Assembly: GCA_963925035.1 (NCBI GenBank)
Contig: CAWUSK010000027.1
Span: 1-54,265 of the forward strand
Direction of reading: 5' to 3'
From: UBA4466 sp963925035
Lineage (GTDB): Bacteria > Bacteroidota > Bacteroidia > Flavobacteriales_D > Crocinitomicaceae
DNA length: 54,265 nt
Below, one piece after another: positions 7,697 to 16,772 of this stretch. Both the position numbers and the translations under genes were made by a program. Under the pieces are notes generated by a model. That model saw nothing but the letters and a program-made list of their open reading frames with translations. It did no database searches and had not been told where the DNA came from. Every line of letters starts with the position of its first letter. Position 1 is the stretch's first letter.

Positions 7697-9121
7697 ATGA
7701 TGAAAACGACATATATCTTATTTTACACTTTACTTCTAGCGACAATTGTTAGTTTCTCCAGCTGTAAAAAACCGCTATCATTTTCCAATGGCAATTTATC
7801 ATTTAGCGCGGACACTTTAGTCTTTGATACCGTATTCACTACGATTGGCACAGTGACTAAACGTTTGAAAATTTACAACAATTCGAAAAAGACATTGAAA
7901 ATTGATCAAATTGAATTGATGGGCGGCTCAAATTCTGTGTTTAGAATCAATGTAGATGGTTCTCCAGGAACAATGTTTGGAGAAATTGAAATGTATCCAG
8001 AAGACAGCTTATTCATCTTTGTAGAAGTCACCTTAGATCCAAATAACCAAGCAAATCCAATGGTAATTGAAGATCAAATTCGATTTTTAACCAATGGCGT
8101 GAATCAATATGTTCAATTGGCAGCCTGGGGACAAGATGCTTATTTCCATTATTCATATATATCTATTGACTCACTTGATTTAAACGAAGGAGTTTGGCCG
8201 AACGATAAGCCACACGTTATTTATGGCGGTGCATTCATAGATGAGGGAAAGACATTAACCATTCAGGCCGGAACGGACATTTACCTCCACAAAAATGCCT
8301 TGTTGTACAATTACAAGGGTACATTAATTATAAATGGAACATATAACAATGAAGTTACTTTTCAGGGCGATCGATTAGACGCAGCTTATAATGATGTTTC
8401 CGGGCAATATTATGGTATTTACTTTCACGAAGCACGACCTTCAACTATTAATTATGCAATAATTAAAAACGGTTCTTCTGGACTTCATGTCTTTAGTGAA
8501 GATCCAAGCAATTCTGGTTATACAGTAACTGTTACAAACACGAAAATATTGAATAATGCTTCTTACGGAATTTTCATTTATTCAGGAGCAAAAGTAAAAG
8601 CAGAAAACTGTTTGATTGCTAAAAATGGCATTCACGCAATGATTTGTTTGGAAGGTGGCGATTTCAATTTAAATCATTGTACACTTGTAGGTTATGGAAA
8701 TGGAGACGGTCAAACTCCAGCCATTGGAATACGAAACTATTTTACCCGTCCAGACAATAATGGAATTCCTACGACATTTATAGGAAGTATCAATGAAGGA
8801 AAAATATACAACAGTGTTATTTACGGGAATTACGACCGTGAATACGTTATCGATACATTGTCTGGGGCAACATTAAACTTTGACTTCAGAGACAATCACA
8901 TTAGAAGTACGCCTATTCCAACTGATAATTTCTTTACAAGTAATGGAGGGAATACGTATAATTCTGATCCAGTATTTAAAAGTCCTTCCATTTATGATTT
9001 TAGCGTTTTTTCAACTTCTCCGTTAATTGGAACGGCAAATCCAGGGACATCTCTTACATCAGATATAGAAGGAAAAGCTAGGGATCCTTTCTCTCCAGAT
9101 AAAGGAGCGTATGAGTTTTAG
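7697..9121 (+). CDS. Lipoprotein with right-handed parallel beta-helix
   Basis: A 474-residue exported lipoprotein: a hydrophobic signal ending in a lipobox (SFSSC, Cys about residue 23), so it should be attached to the outer or inner membrane by lipid. Residues of about 30-140 look like an immunoglobulin-type beta domain. From about 170 there are short beta-strand rungs (TLTIQAGTDIYL, GTLIINGTYNNEVTFQG, SSGLHVFSEDPSN, NASYGIFIYSGAKVKAENC) typical of right-handed parallel beta-helices (pectate-lyase-like or polymorphic-outer-membrane-like folds). No catalytic triad could be assigned, so binding or enzymatic function is unknown. The ATG at 7700 (one codon later) is an equally good start. It is monocistronic between its own -7 box and a bidirectional terminator. 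Confidence 0.8.
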   Translation: MMKTTYILFYTLLLATIVSFSSCKKPLSFSNGNLSFSADTLVFDTVFTTIGTVTKRLKIYNNSKKTLKIDQIELMGGSNSVFRINVDGSPGTMFGEIEMYPEDSLFIFVEVTLDPNNQANPMVIEDQIRFLTNGVNQYVQLAAWGQDAYFHYSYISIDSLDLNEGVWPNDKPHVIYGGAFIDEGKTLTIQAGTDIYLHKNALLYNYKGTLIINGTYNNEVTFQGDRLDAAYNDVSGQYYGIYFHEARPSTINYAIIKNGSSGLHVFSEDPSNSGYTVTVTNTKILNNASYGIFIYSGAKVKAENCLIAKNGIHAMICLEGGDFNLNHCTLVGYGNGDGQTPAIGIRNYFTRPDNNGIPTTFIGSINEGKIYNSVIYGNYDREYVIDTLSGATLNFDFRDNHIRSTPIPTDNFFTSNGGNTYNSDPVFKSPSIYDFSVFSTSPLIGTANPGTSLTSDIEGKARDPFSPDKGAYEF

Positions 9122-9140
9122 AAGACGAAAGTTTGTATCA

Positions 9141-9184
9141 AAAAAATCCCCATCTCGATAAACTCGATGATAGGGATTTTTTTT
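9141..9184. terminator. Bidirectional terminator between the lipoprotein gene and glnN
   Basis: A-rich flank, AATCCC/GGGATT stem with further pairing of the ATCTCGA and TCGATGAT arms, then a run of T. A-tract and T-tract on opposite sides allow it to serve both convergent genes. Confidence 0.85.
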
Positions 9185-9198
9185 GTTTGAATATTTTA

Positions 9199-11385
9199 CT
9201 ATCTCGTAAATAACATTTCTCTGAACTTTGGCAATCTCCATTCTTCGTCGTCAACTAACAATTCTAGTTTATCAACGTGGTAACGGATTTCATCAAAAAA
9301 TACTTTTACAGTATCACAATAAGCAATTGCTTTTTCTTCGTGACCGTCAAGGTTATTTGCTTTTTTACGTGAAGCAAGCATTTTTGCGCTTAACTCCATC
9401 GCTTTATTCATGTGCAATGAAATTTCTTCAAGAATTTCAATCTGACCTTTAGCAGCTACCTTACCAGCTTTATCTCCAAGAACATTCATCAATCCCTGAA
9501 CGTTTTGAATCAATTTGTTTTGATAACCAACAGCAGCAGGAATAATAAAGTTCTGAACCATCTCATCAATTACACGCGCCTCAATTTGAACTTTATACAC
9601 ATAACTCTCAAATTCAATTTCTTGACGCGCTTCTAATTCTCTTGTTGTCAATACATTTAAATCGCTGAATAATTTATGGTATTTCTTATTGCTCCAAACC
9701 TGTAAAGCACGAGGCGTATCTTTTAAATTAGAAAGACCTCTTTTTTCAGCTTCCTTCACCCACTCGTCTCCGTAGCCATTTCCTTCAAAGCGAATTTTCT
9801 TTGAGTCCTTGATCATTTGTTGCAATTCTTTCAAAATTGCCTCGTCTTTTCCATCTCCTTTTCCAATACGACCTTCAATATTCTTTTTGAAGATGATCAA
9901 TTGACTTGCCACAATTGTATTGAGTACAATCATCGCTTGCGCGCAGTTTGCAGAAGAGCCAACTGCTCGAAACTCAAACTTATTTCCAGTAAAGGCGAAA
10001 GGAGAAGTTCTATTTCTATCGGTATTATCCAACATGATTTGTGGAATTTTACCAATATTTAATTTCAATTCGGTTTTATCTTCTGGCGTCATTTTACCAG
10101 CTTTCACATTTTCCTCAATGTTGTCCAACAATGTTGTCAATTGTGAACCAATAAATGCTGAAATAATTGCTGGTGGAGCTTCATTACCACCTAAACGGTG
10201 ATCATTCCCTGCACCTGCAATACAAGCTCTCAATAAATCTGCATTGTCGTGAATTGCCTTGATTGTATTGACAAAAAACGTCAAGAACAATAAATTACTT
10301 TTTGGATTTTTTCCAGGTGCCAATAAATTAACTCCTGTATTTGTGCTCAACGACCAATTGTTGTGTTTTCCAGATCCGTTGACTCCTGCAAATGGTTTTT
10401 CATGCAACAAAACTCTAAAGTCATGCTTTCGAGCAATTTTCTCCATTAAATCCATTAACAATTGATTGTGGTCATTTGCTAAATTACATTCTTCAAATAT
10501 TGGAGCACACTCAAACTGATTTGGAGCAACCTCGTTGTGACGCGTTGTAACAGGAATTCCCAATCGAATTGATTCTGTTTCAAACTCACGCATAAACGCT
10601 GTAACACGCGCAGTAATTGAACCAAAGTAATGATCGTCCAATTGTTGTCCCTTCGCTGAGGCATGTCCAAACAATGTTCTTCCCGTCATCATTAAATCTG
10701 GACGCGCATTGTACAAGGCTTTATCAACTAAGAAATATTCTTGCTCCCAACCTAGCGTTGTGATCGTCTTCGTAATATTTTTATCAAAGTATTGGCATAC
10801 ATCAACCGCAGCATCATTCACGGCCTGCAATGCTTTCAATAATGGCATTTTATAATCTAAAGCTTCACCTGTATAAGCGATAAAGATGGTTGGAATGCAT
10901 AATGTCTTGTCAATAACGAATGCTGGTGAAGACGGATCCCAAGCAGTATAACCTCTTGCTTCGAATGTGTTTCTTATTCCACCATTCGGGAAAGAAGAAG
11001 CATCCGGTTCTTGTTGAACTAATAAATCTCCGTCAAAACGCTCAATTGCTCTTCCTGGACCAACCGGTTTAAAGAATGCATCGTGTTTTTCTGCTGTAGC
11101 TCCAGTTAATGGTTGAAACCAGTGAGTATAATGTGTTGCTCCTTTTGTTAATGCCCAATCTTTCATCGCAGAAGCTACCTGGTCCGCCATTGTTCGGTCT
11201 AAACGATCTCCATTCTCTGCAGATTTAACCATTGACTTGAACGCTTCACTTGGAAGGTATTCACGCATTACTTCTAAATGGAATACATTCTCTCCAAAAA
11301 TTTCAGAGTTTTTTCCATCAAACGTAATCGGTTTTGGGATTCTGTTTAGCACATCGTAATATGCCTGCATTCTTTGATTTGACAT
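9199..11385 (-). CDS. glnN: Glutamine synthetase type III (GlnN)
   Basis: A 728-residue enzyme, the normal size for type III glutamine synthetases, which make glutamine from glutamate, ammonia and ATP. Visible landmarks: THWFQPLTG near residue 87, the glutamine-synthetase block GSGKHNNWSLST, GAGNDHRLGGNEAPPAI, and the type III ATP-site block NRTSPFAFTGNKFEFRAVG. The frame stays open for 53 more codons upstream, but that part is AT-rich, low-complexity and unlike the family. The ATG at 11385 starting MSNQRMQAYYDVLNRIP is therefore chosen. A near-consensus -7 box (TATTTTTA) lies about 20 bases upstream. Nitrogen control is expected for the family, but no PII-related gene or operator was seen here. 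Confidence 0.97.
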   Translation of the reverse strand: MSNQRMQAYYDVLNRIPKPITFDGKNSEIFGENVFHLEVMREYLPSEAFKSMVKSAENGDRLDRTMADQVASAMKDWALTKGATHYTHWFQPLTGATAEKHDAFFKPVGPGRAIERFDGDLLVQQEPDASSFPNGGIRNTFEARGYTAWDPSSPAFVIDKTLCIPTIFIAYTGEALDYKMPLLKALQAVNDAAVDVCQYFDKNITKTITTLGWEQEYFLVDKALYNARPDLMMTGRTLFGHASAKGQQLDDHYFGSITARVTAFMREFETESIRLGIPVTTRHNEVAPNQFECAPIFEECNLANDHNQLLMDLMEKIARKHDFRVLLHEKPFAGVNGSGKHNNWSLSTNTGVNLLAPGKNPKSNLLFLTFFVNTIKAIHDNADLLRACIAGAGNDHRLGGNEAPPAIISAFIGSQLTTLLDNIEENVKAGKMTPEDKTELKLNIGKIPQIMLDNTDRNRTSPFAFTGNKFEFRAVGSSANCAQAMIVLNTIVASQLIIFKKNIEGRIGKGDGKDEAILKELQQMIKDSKKIRFEGNGYGDEWVKEAEKRGLSNLKDTPRALQVWSNKKYHKLFSDLNVLTTRELEARQEIEFESYVYKVQIEARVIDEMVQNFIIPAAVGYQNKLIQNVQGLMNVLGDKAGKVAAKGQIEILEEISLHMNKAMELSAKMLASRKKANNLDGHEEKAIAYCDTVKVFFDEIRYHVDKLELLVDDEEWRLPKFREMLFTR

Positions 11386-11572
11386 GAAATAATTTATTTT
11401 TTTGTAAAAATACATCAAAAAATGGGGGTGAAACCAAAAAAAATATAAAATTTTATTAAAATACACTAAAATTTTAGGGGTAAATTCTAGATTAACATAA
11501 AAATACATCTCATTCAGTCTAAAAACTTTGCGACCAGTCAGCATGCATTAACGCAATCACAACAACTAAAAT

Positions 11573-11761
11573 TCACAAAAATTCCAAAAGCCATATCCAC
11601 AAAAATGTTGTTGCCACTGTATGAGCAAGCAAAACCTTTCTTTTTCCACTATATTTTTCTGGATTCTCTGCAATGCGCTTCCATTCCTTTTTAGATCTGC
11701 GAAAAGTGATAATTGAAAAAACAATTCCGATAATTGGTATAAATGACAAAATACTTATCAT
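11573..11761 (-). CDS. Small hypothetical membrane protein at IS junction
   Basis: A 62-residue product with two hydrophobic segments (about residues 2-17 and 48-61) around a basic loop (RRSKKEWKRIAENPEKYSGKRK). The family was not recognised. The ATG overlaps the TGA of a truncated IS3 orfB (TGATG), so its original upstream region has been replaced by insertion-sequence DNA. It may be a surviving intact gene, the end of a longer gene cut by the IS, or chance. The clean two-helix pattern argues mildly for a real protein. Confidence 0.4.
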   Translation of the reverse strand: MISILSFIPIIGIVFSIITFRRSKKEWKRIAENPEKYSGKRKVLLAHTVATTFLWIWLLEFL

Positions 11762-11938
11762 CAAAAGTTGCCTTGCATAAGTATAACCAACGCCTTTACC
11801 TCTTGATAATCTATAGGGTCAAAAGTGTTAATTCTCTTATAATAGGCTTGCTTACTAAAACCAAACAACCGGCACAATTTTGTGATTTTTATATCATTTG
11901 TTCGTGCTATCTCTTGGGTTGCTTGGTACCAGATTTTT
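11761..11938 (-). pseudogene. IS3-family transposase orfB, 5' remnant
   Basis: In the -1 frame relative to orfA the sequence reads IWYQATQEIARTNDIKITK and then CRLFGFSKQAYYKRI, the standard N-terminal start of IS3-family orfB proteins. Similarity stops near VKALVILMQ and a TGA follows at 11763-11761. Intact orfB proteins run about 270-300 residues and carry a DDE integrase core, which is lacking here. Confidence 0.75.
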
Positions 11939-12302
11939 TTACAATTGTAATATTTAACTCTCGTTCTGCAATCTCAATAAACTGTTTGTAAGCTTTTAAT
12001 TCATCTTCTTTTTCTTTTAATTCTTTAGTAAGACGCTTTTCATTAATACGCAGTTTTGATTCAAGTTCCTTTATATACTGCTTGTCTTTATCTTTCATTG
12101 GACGACCTTTTGTTAAATAAGTAGTATGATTTAATTTACCATATTTTTTTAACCAATTCGGAATACATGAATTTCCTGCTATTGCATACTTACGTTTTAA
12201 GGTTGCTTTGGTTGATAAGCCTGATACATATTCAGCTATTACCATTCGTTTAAATGCTTCACTGTAATTCGAAGGGAAGCGATCTTTTTTTGTCTCTTTA
12301 AT
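11907..12302 (-). CDS. IS3-family transposase orfA (helix-turn-helix protein)
   Basis: About 131 residues if started at an ATT codon at 12302 (reading KETKKDRFPSNYSEAFKRMV), or 112 from the first ATG at 12245. It has the N-terminal HTH_Tnp/IS3 fold (SEAFKRMVIAEYVSG ... KRKYAIAGNSCIPNWLKKYG) and a leucine-zipper-like coiled coil (KELESKLRINEKRLTKELK). The ATG lies inside the conserved HTH, so the longer form fits the family better. The frame ends shortly after an A7 slippery run, where the full transposase would be made by -1 frameshifting. Because orfB is truncated, the product has no transposase partner in this copy. Confidence 0.7.
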   Translation of the reverse strand: MKETKKDRFPSNYSEAFKRMVIAEYVSGLSTKATLKRKYAIAGNSCIPNWLKKYGKLNHTTYLTKGRPMKDKDKQYIKELESKLRINEKRLTKELKEKEDELKAYKQFIEIAERELNITIVKKSGTKQPKR

Positions 12303-12357
12303 TATTGTTAACTTTTTAATTAATTAAGTCAACTTTTTTCAGGACAAGACAGTACAT

Positions 12358-12391
12358 AAAAAAAGCCATTCGATTTCTCCAATGGCTTTTC
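12358..12391 (-). terminator. Terminator of the T9SS-cargo gene
   Basis: On the minus strand AAAAGCCATT pairs with AATGGCTTTT around a 10-base loop, followed by seven T. It abuts the outer end of the IS3 remnant. Confidence 0.85.
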
Positions 12392-12407
12392 AACTAATTC
12401 TAATTAG

Positions 12408-14813
12408 TTAGTTCTTAATAACACGGTGTGTTGACCAATTATTATTGATATTGATTTCAATCAAATAAACACCTGGTGATAAATCTCCGCTAGAAATAGA
12501 ATCAATAGAGTTTCCATTTTTCGTTTGAATGATCTTACCATTAATATCTAAAATATGTATCTCGGAAATATTTTCTATTGATTTAAATCGCAACTCATTC
12601 GTAAATGGATTAGGATAAATACTCAAATCAACATTATTCAATTCGTCGACTGAAAGAACATCGTTTATATTAAAAGTAGTATTAGTTACAATCGCTGGAT
12701 TCCAATCGAAGTAAATGTAAGCTGTATTTTCAATTGTTGAACCGATTGAATTTCCTGCATTTTCCTTAATTCGATATGTCAACGAACCTTGACTTTGCTC
12801 ATAACTAGTCGTACTGTCTACCAACCAAATATTAGGGAAATTGAATTTCATAATTCCATTTCCTAAATCAATCACTTGGATGTAATGTGAAGCGTCAAGA
12901 AGCTCAAGTGACGTCCAATCTAAATTCACATCTAAAGTATCCATGATGTAAATATCTTGTGCTGGCGCTGTTCCTGTATTCTGGAAACGAATATGATACG
13001 TCAATTCATCATCAACATCTGGAGAAATGATTTCAGATTTATTTACCGTTTTATCATTTGGATCATAACTATTTCCTAGAATCATTGTTAGTGTATCCGT
13101 ATTATTTAACAAACAACAATCTTGGTTATTACCATTTGCTGTAATTGTCGAATAATAATTGTGAGCAGTTCCATTTGACAATCCACCAGGCACGTTAAAG
13201 TTGATTACGTCTGAGAAGTTAAAATAAGTACTTGAACTAGATATCGTCCAACTAATTGAATTACCTGAGATGACATAACCAGAATTTTGAATACTCGAAG
13301 TTACAGGAGTTACTCCAGCTGGATAGTTCAATGTCAATGTATAACTTTGAGCCGCACCCGGACCGTTGTTACCCCATTTCAATTTTACATAATTCACTTG
13401 ATTTTGGTAATAACCAATCCAAGGAGAAACTATTGTCCATAAATCGGCACATGGCGTTGGTTGCGCGCTACAATCAATTGCGAAATACACAGGTTGACTA
13501 ATATTGCAATCAGTCTGAACAGTAAAGACCAAGTTTCCATTTGCACTATAACCATTTTGCGCTAACCATGCTTGGTCTATCATCACCACCGCAACAGCTC
13601 CTAATAGATTCCCAGAATAGTAAAAATTTCCATTTGAATTTGTATAAACCGTTACAGTTGTATTGTTACCCACTATTTGCACTGGAGCATTTGCGAACCC
13701 AACTTCATTTTGATCTAAAACTCCATTGCTATTGTCATCACAAAATAACCAACCAACTACACATTCTTGAGTAAATCCGATTGAATCGCATTGTATAGCA
13801 ATATCGATTGTTTGCCCACCTATTGAACATTCTTGATCAAAGAAAGTATAAGGTTGTCCACCACTATAACCATATTGACTAAGCCAATTTTGATCAACAG
13901 AAATAATTGAAGGTCCTCCATTCGTATTTAAATAGTTGAAAGAATAAACTCCATTGTTTACTGAAGTTGTAGAATAGGATTGATTTCCAGTTGTCAACGT
14001 AATAGGCGCATTCTCGATTGCCAGATCTCCCCCATCAAAAATTCCATTTTGATTTTGATCACAATAAACCGTTCCAGCAACGCAATTATTTACAGTTGTT
14101 AGATTGCACCCAAATATCGTTTGAAAAGTATATGAACCACCTGGAGACACCTGAATCGTTTGTGGATTCAAACTCGATATTATCAATCCATGAATGTCCA
14201 ACCACCATTGCGCTATTGTTACTATGTAATTATCTGCAACAAGTTGACTTGATATTGCTGCTCCGTTAACCATCCACTCAGTGTACTGATTTCCTTGAGA
14301 ATCAATAAATACATAAGGTACATTGTTGGATAAATTTGGATCAGCGCCACTACAATTTATGCTATTAAAACTATATAAATACGTTGTGCAATTTTGAACT
14401 TGAACAAGCGTCGTGTAGGCTGCTTGACTTGAATTGTTTGGATTACTAACATTCAATATCATGGTGTGTTGATTATAGTCCAAGTATTGATGAGTTAACT
14501 CAGGGGTAAAAGTAACCTCTGTCCCAGCAGTTGTCATTTGCCCCAAATGTGAAGTGATTGCGCCATCACCCCAAACTACATCTACTTGAATTGGCCCAGG
14601 ACTATAATTAGTGCCGACAACAGTATAAGAATAATCAGATGTAGTTAATGAATCAGCTTGCAAAGGAGCGACACTCAACGAAATGAAACTATCGCATGGT
14701 TGAAGGTTTACTATTGGATTAGAAATAGAAGATATTTGAAAATTTTGTGCTAAAGAAACTAGACTTTGGCTTAAAATAATAAATAGTAAGGTCGATTTAA
14801 ATAAAGATTTCAT
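12408..14813 (-). CDS. Large secreted protein with T9SS type A sorting domain
   Basis: An 801-residue exported protein. It has a signal peptide (about residues 1-22). Two related modules follow (about 240-345 and 350-450), each with a calcium-loop-like DQNQNGIFD or DDNSNGVLD start and Cna-B/SdrD-like strands. A beta domain around 455-570 is next, then a conserved GNSYDPNDK...Y-H-I-R-F-Q-N-T-G-T-A block (about 578-700) common in Bacteroidota cargo proteins. The C-terminal domain (about 720-801) has IYPNPFTNELRF and PGVYLIEI, the type IX secretion sorting signal. It should be exported across the outer membrane and attached to the surface. Adhesion is a guess. It is closed by its own terminator. 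Confidence 0.85.
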   Translation of the reverse strand: MKSLFKSTLLFIILSQSLVSLAQNFQISSISNPIVNLQPCDSFISLSVAPLQADSLTTSDYSYTVVGTNYSPGPIQVDVVWGDGAITSHLGQMTTAGTEVTFTPELTHQYLDYNQHTMILNVSNPNNSSQAAYTTLVQVQNCTTYLYSFNSINCSGADPNLSNNVPYVFIDSQGNQYTEWMVNGAAISSQLVADNYIVTIAQWWLDIHGLIISSLNPQTIQVSPGGSYTFQTIFGCNLTTVNNCVAGTVYCDQNQNGIFDGGDLAIENAPITLTTGNQSYSTTSVNNGVYSFNYLNTNGGPSIISVDQNWLSQYGYSGGQPYTFFDQECSIGGQTIDIAIQCDSIGFTQECVVGWLFCDDNSNGVLDQNEVGFANAPVQIVGNNTTVTVYTNSNGNFYYSGNLLGAVAVVMIDQAWLAQNGYSANGNLVFTVQTDCNISQPVYFAIDCSAQPTPCADLWTIVSPWIGYYQNQVNYVKLKWGNNGPGAAQSYTLTLNYPAGVTPVTSSIQNSGYVISGNSISWTISSSSTYFNFSDVINFNVPGGLSNGTAHNYYSTITANGNNQDCCLLNNTDTLTMILGNSYDPNDKTVNKSEIISPDVDDELTYHIRFQNTGTAPAQDIYIMDTLDVNLDWTSLELLDASHYIQVIDLGNGIMKFNFPNIWLVDSTTSYEQSQGSLTYRIKENAGNSIGSTIENTAYIYFDWNPAIVTNTTFNINDVLSVDELNNVDLSIYPNPFTNELRFKSIENISEIHILDINGKIIQTKNGNSIDSISSGDLSPGVYLIEININNNWSTHRVIKN

Positions 14814-14884
14814 AGTAGTAATTTTTGGTTCAATTACTTAATAGACTTCTGATCTGTATAAAAAGTTGCTTCGGGTTAAAGAAA

Positions 14885-16117
14885 TTAAAACTCGTACACC
14901 AATTCAGAAAGTTGATCTTCTCCAAAGTATTTTTGAGCTGTGTTGTGCACCTCATCAACATTTATAGCATCAATTTGCTCATAGATTTCATTTACAGAAT
15001 CTATTTTATTATGGATCATAATACTTTTTGCCAAGCTAAACATTAGCTCCAAATTACTATCCAACGACAAGGCAATATGTCCCTTTAATTGCTCTTTGGC
15101 CTGAGACAATTCAATCTTGGTTAACTTTTTATTTCGAATCAAGTCAAATTCGGCATAAATCAGTTTTAATGCTTTTTCTAAATACTTTTTATCCGTTCCC
15201 ATATAAACACTCCAAAAACCGACATCTGTATATGTATTGTAGTTGGCTTCTATGTTGTATGCATAACCATGCTTTTCACGAACCGATAAAGTCAATCGAG
15301 AATTCAACGCAGGTCCACCAAGAACATTTGTCAAAAGCGTCATTGCTCTTCTATCGTCGCTATGATAAGATGGAGCAATTCCACCAATGATAGTATGGGT
15401 TTGGAAATTTGATTTTTTCGCGCGATTCTTAAATGTTTTAATCTTATTCAATGGATGCGCTTCTGGAGCATTTCCTTCCCCTTTAAAACTTCCAAAATCT
15501 GCTTCTAATGTATTCCGTAATTCATCCACTGAAATTCCACCAACAAATGAAATGACCATATTCCTTGGAATAAAATAACGTTTCAGATAGTCCTTTAAAT
15601 TTTTTCGCGTAAAGCTTTTTACCGTTTTCTTAGTGCCAAGCGTATTATAACCCAAGGAGTTTTTCTTGAATAATTTCGCTTCAAAATCATCGAATATTCG
15701 TTCGATTGGTGAATCCATGTAGGAGATGATTTCATCCAATACAACTTCCTTTTCCTTTTGAATTTCATCTTCTGGAAAAGAAGCATTTTGAACAATATCT
15801 GCTAACAATTCTGAAGCAATTGAAAAATGTGCTTTACGAAAAGACGCGTGAACACAAATTTCTTCCTTGTTTGTATAGGCATTCAATTCACCACCAACTG
15901 AGTCTAAATCGGTAAAAATATCGAAGGCCTTTCGTTTCTTTGTTCCTTTAAAAATACAGTGTTCAATAAAATGAGCCAATCCTTCCTCTTCTGGTTGCTC
16001 AAAACGAGAACCCGCGAATATCATTACCCCAAGATGCGCAACGAATGCTTCCTTTTTTTGGTAAACTACGCGAATTCCATTCGAAAGCTCAAAAATTATT
16101 GGTTCTAATTCAAACAT
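14885..16117 (-). CDS. M16 family zinc peptidase (cytoplasmic type)
   Basis: A 410-residue pitrilysin-family protease with the inverted zinc motif HFIEH at residues 49-53 and the downstream KEVVLDEI block supplying the third ligand, so it should be catalytically competent. No signal peptide is visible. It resembles the single-domain, mitochondrial-processing-peptidase-like bacterial M16B enzymes; the substrate is unknown. The second half carries the family R..Y motif region (REKHGYAYNIEANYN). Its ATG overlaps the stop of pdxH by one base (TAATG), and DUF4494 lies upstream, forming a three-gene transcript. Confidence 0.93.
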   Translation of the reverse strand: MFELEPIIFELSNGIRVVYQKKEAFVAHLGVMIFAGSRFEQPEEEGLAHFIEHCIFKGTKKRKAFDIFTDLDSVGGELNAYTNKEEICVHASFRKAHFSIASELLADIVQNASFPEDEIQKEKEVVLDEIISYMDSPIERIFDDFEAKLFKKNSLGYNTLGTKKTVKSFTRKNLKDYLKRYFIPRNMVISFVGGISVDELRNTLEADFGSFKGEGNAPEAHPLNKIKTFKNRAKKSNFQTHTIIGGIAPSYHSDDRRAMTLLTNVLGGPALNSRLTLSVREKHGYAYNIEANYNTYTDVGFWSVYMGTDKKYLEKALKLIYAEFDLIRNKKLTKIELSQAKEQLKGHIALSLDSNLELMFSLAKSIMIHNKIDSVNEIYEQIDAINVDEVHNTAQKYFGEDQLSELVYEF

Positions 16118-16761
16118 TAAGGATTTTTACGTTTTGCTGTCCACTCTCCATTTACTTTAGTTAAAGATAAACGATCATGTAATCTTGAAGGTCGACCCTG
16201 CCAAAACTCAATTTGAGTTGGGTTAATTTGATATCCACCCCAATGTTCAGGTCGTGGAATTTTATTTGGAAATTGTTTTTCGATTTCTACAACCCGATTC
16301 TCCAAGTCTTTGCGATTCTCTAAAATATCGCTTTGATGAGAAGCCCATGCTCCTACTTGACTTCCTCGCGGACGTGAGTTAAAATAATCATTGCTTATAC
16401 TTTGTGATGTTTTTGTACAAACTCCATCGATTCTAATCTGACGAGAAAGCAATGGCCAAAAGAAAAGCATCGAAACTTTACTGTTTTCTGAAATCTCCTT
16501 CCCTTTTTGACTATTATAATTGGTGAAAAACACAAATTGCTCATCCGAAAATTCCTTCAAATACACTATGCGCGAAGAAGGTTGTAACTCAGAATTAACT
16601 GTAGAAAGCATAAATGCATTCGATTCCTTCTCGTCAGCTTCTTGAGCCTCGCCAAACCAAATTTGAAATAATTCAAATGGATTTCCTCCAGTTATATCTT
16701 CAAAATTTCCATACACAAATTCGTGATGATCGGCTCTGAATTTCTTAAGGAAATCTGTCAT
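16117..16761 (-). CDS. pdxH: Pyridoxamine 5'-phosphate oxidase
   Basis: A 214-residue FMN enzyme oxidising pyridoxine/pyridoxamine 5'-phosphate to pyridoxal 5'-phosphate in the cytoplasm. Family landmarks are FELFQIWFGEAQEAD, AFMLSTVN..L.PSSRIVYLKEF, FFTNYNSQKGKEI, FFWPLLSRQIRIDG, NDYFNSRPRGSQVGAWAS and the end WGGYQINPTQIEFWQGRPSRLHDR. Length is normal. It sits between DUF4494 (11-base gap upstream) and the M16 protease (1-base overlap downstream). Confidence 0.97.
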   Translation of the reverse strand: MTDFLKKFRADHHEFVYGNFEDITGGNPFELFQIWFGEAQEADEKESNAFMLSTVNSELQPSSRIVYLKEFSDEQFVFFTNYNSQKGKEISENSKVSMLFFWPLLSRQIRIDGVCTKTSQSISNDYFNSRPRGSQVGAWASHQSDILENRKDLENRVVEIEKQFPNKIPRPEHWGGYQINPTQIEFWQGRPSRLHDRLSLTKVNGEWTAKRKNP

Positions 16762-16772
16762 TTTAAATTTAA

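Larger units (their letters stand above)
11761..12356 (-). mobile_element. Truncated IS3-family insertion sequence
   Basis: The outer (left) end on the minus strand starts TGTACTGTCTTGTCCTG, the TG-start terminal repeat form of IS3-family elements in Bacteroidota, immediately next to the terminator of the T9SS-cargo gene. It contains a whole orfA, a run of seven A (complement of 11934-11940) where orfA and orfB frames join by -1, and only the first 50-60 codons of orfB. The DDE catalytic domain and the right terminal repeat are missing, so the copy cannot transpose by itself. Confidence 0.8.

Noticed and set aside
11400..11500. A/T palindromes and a repeated GGGGT phrase upstream of glnN
   Set aside because: Expected by chance in such AT-rich DNA; no known nitrogen operator resembles them.
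11386..11544. N-terminal extension of glnN by 53 codons
   Set aside because: The stretch is AT-rich low-complexity DNA with aromatic-rich translation, contains a near-consensus -7 box, and the family starts at MSNQRMQAYYD.
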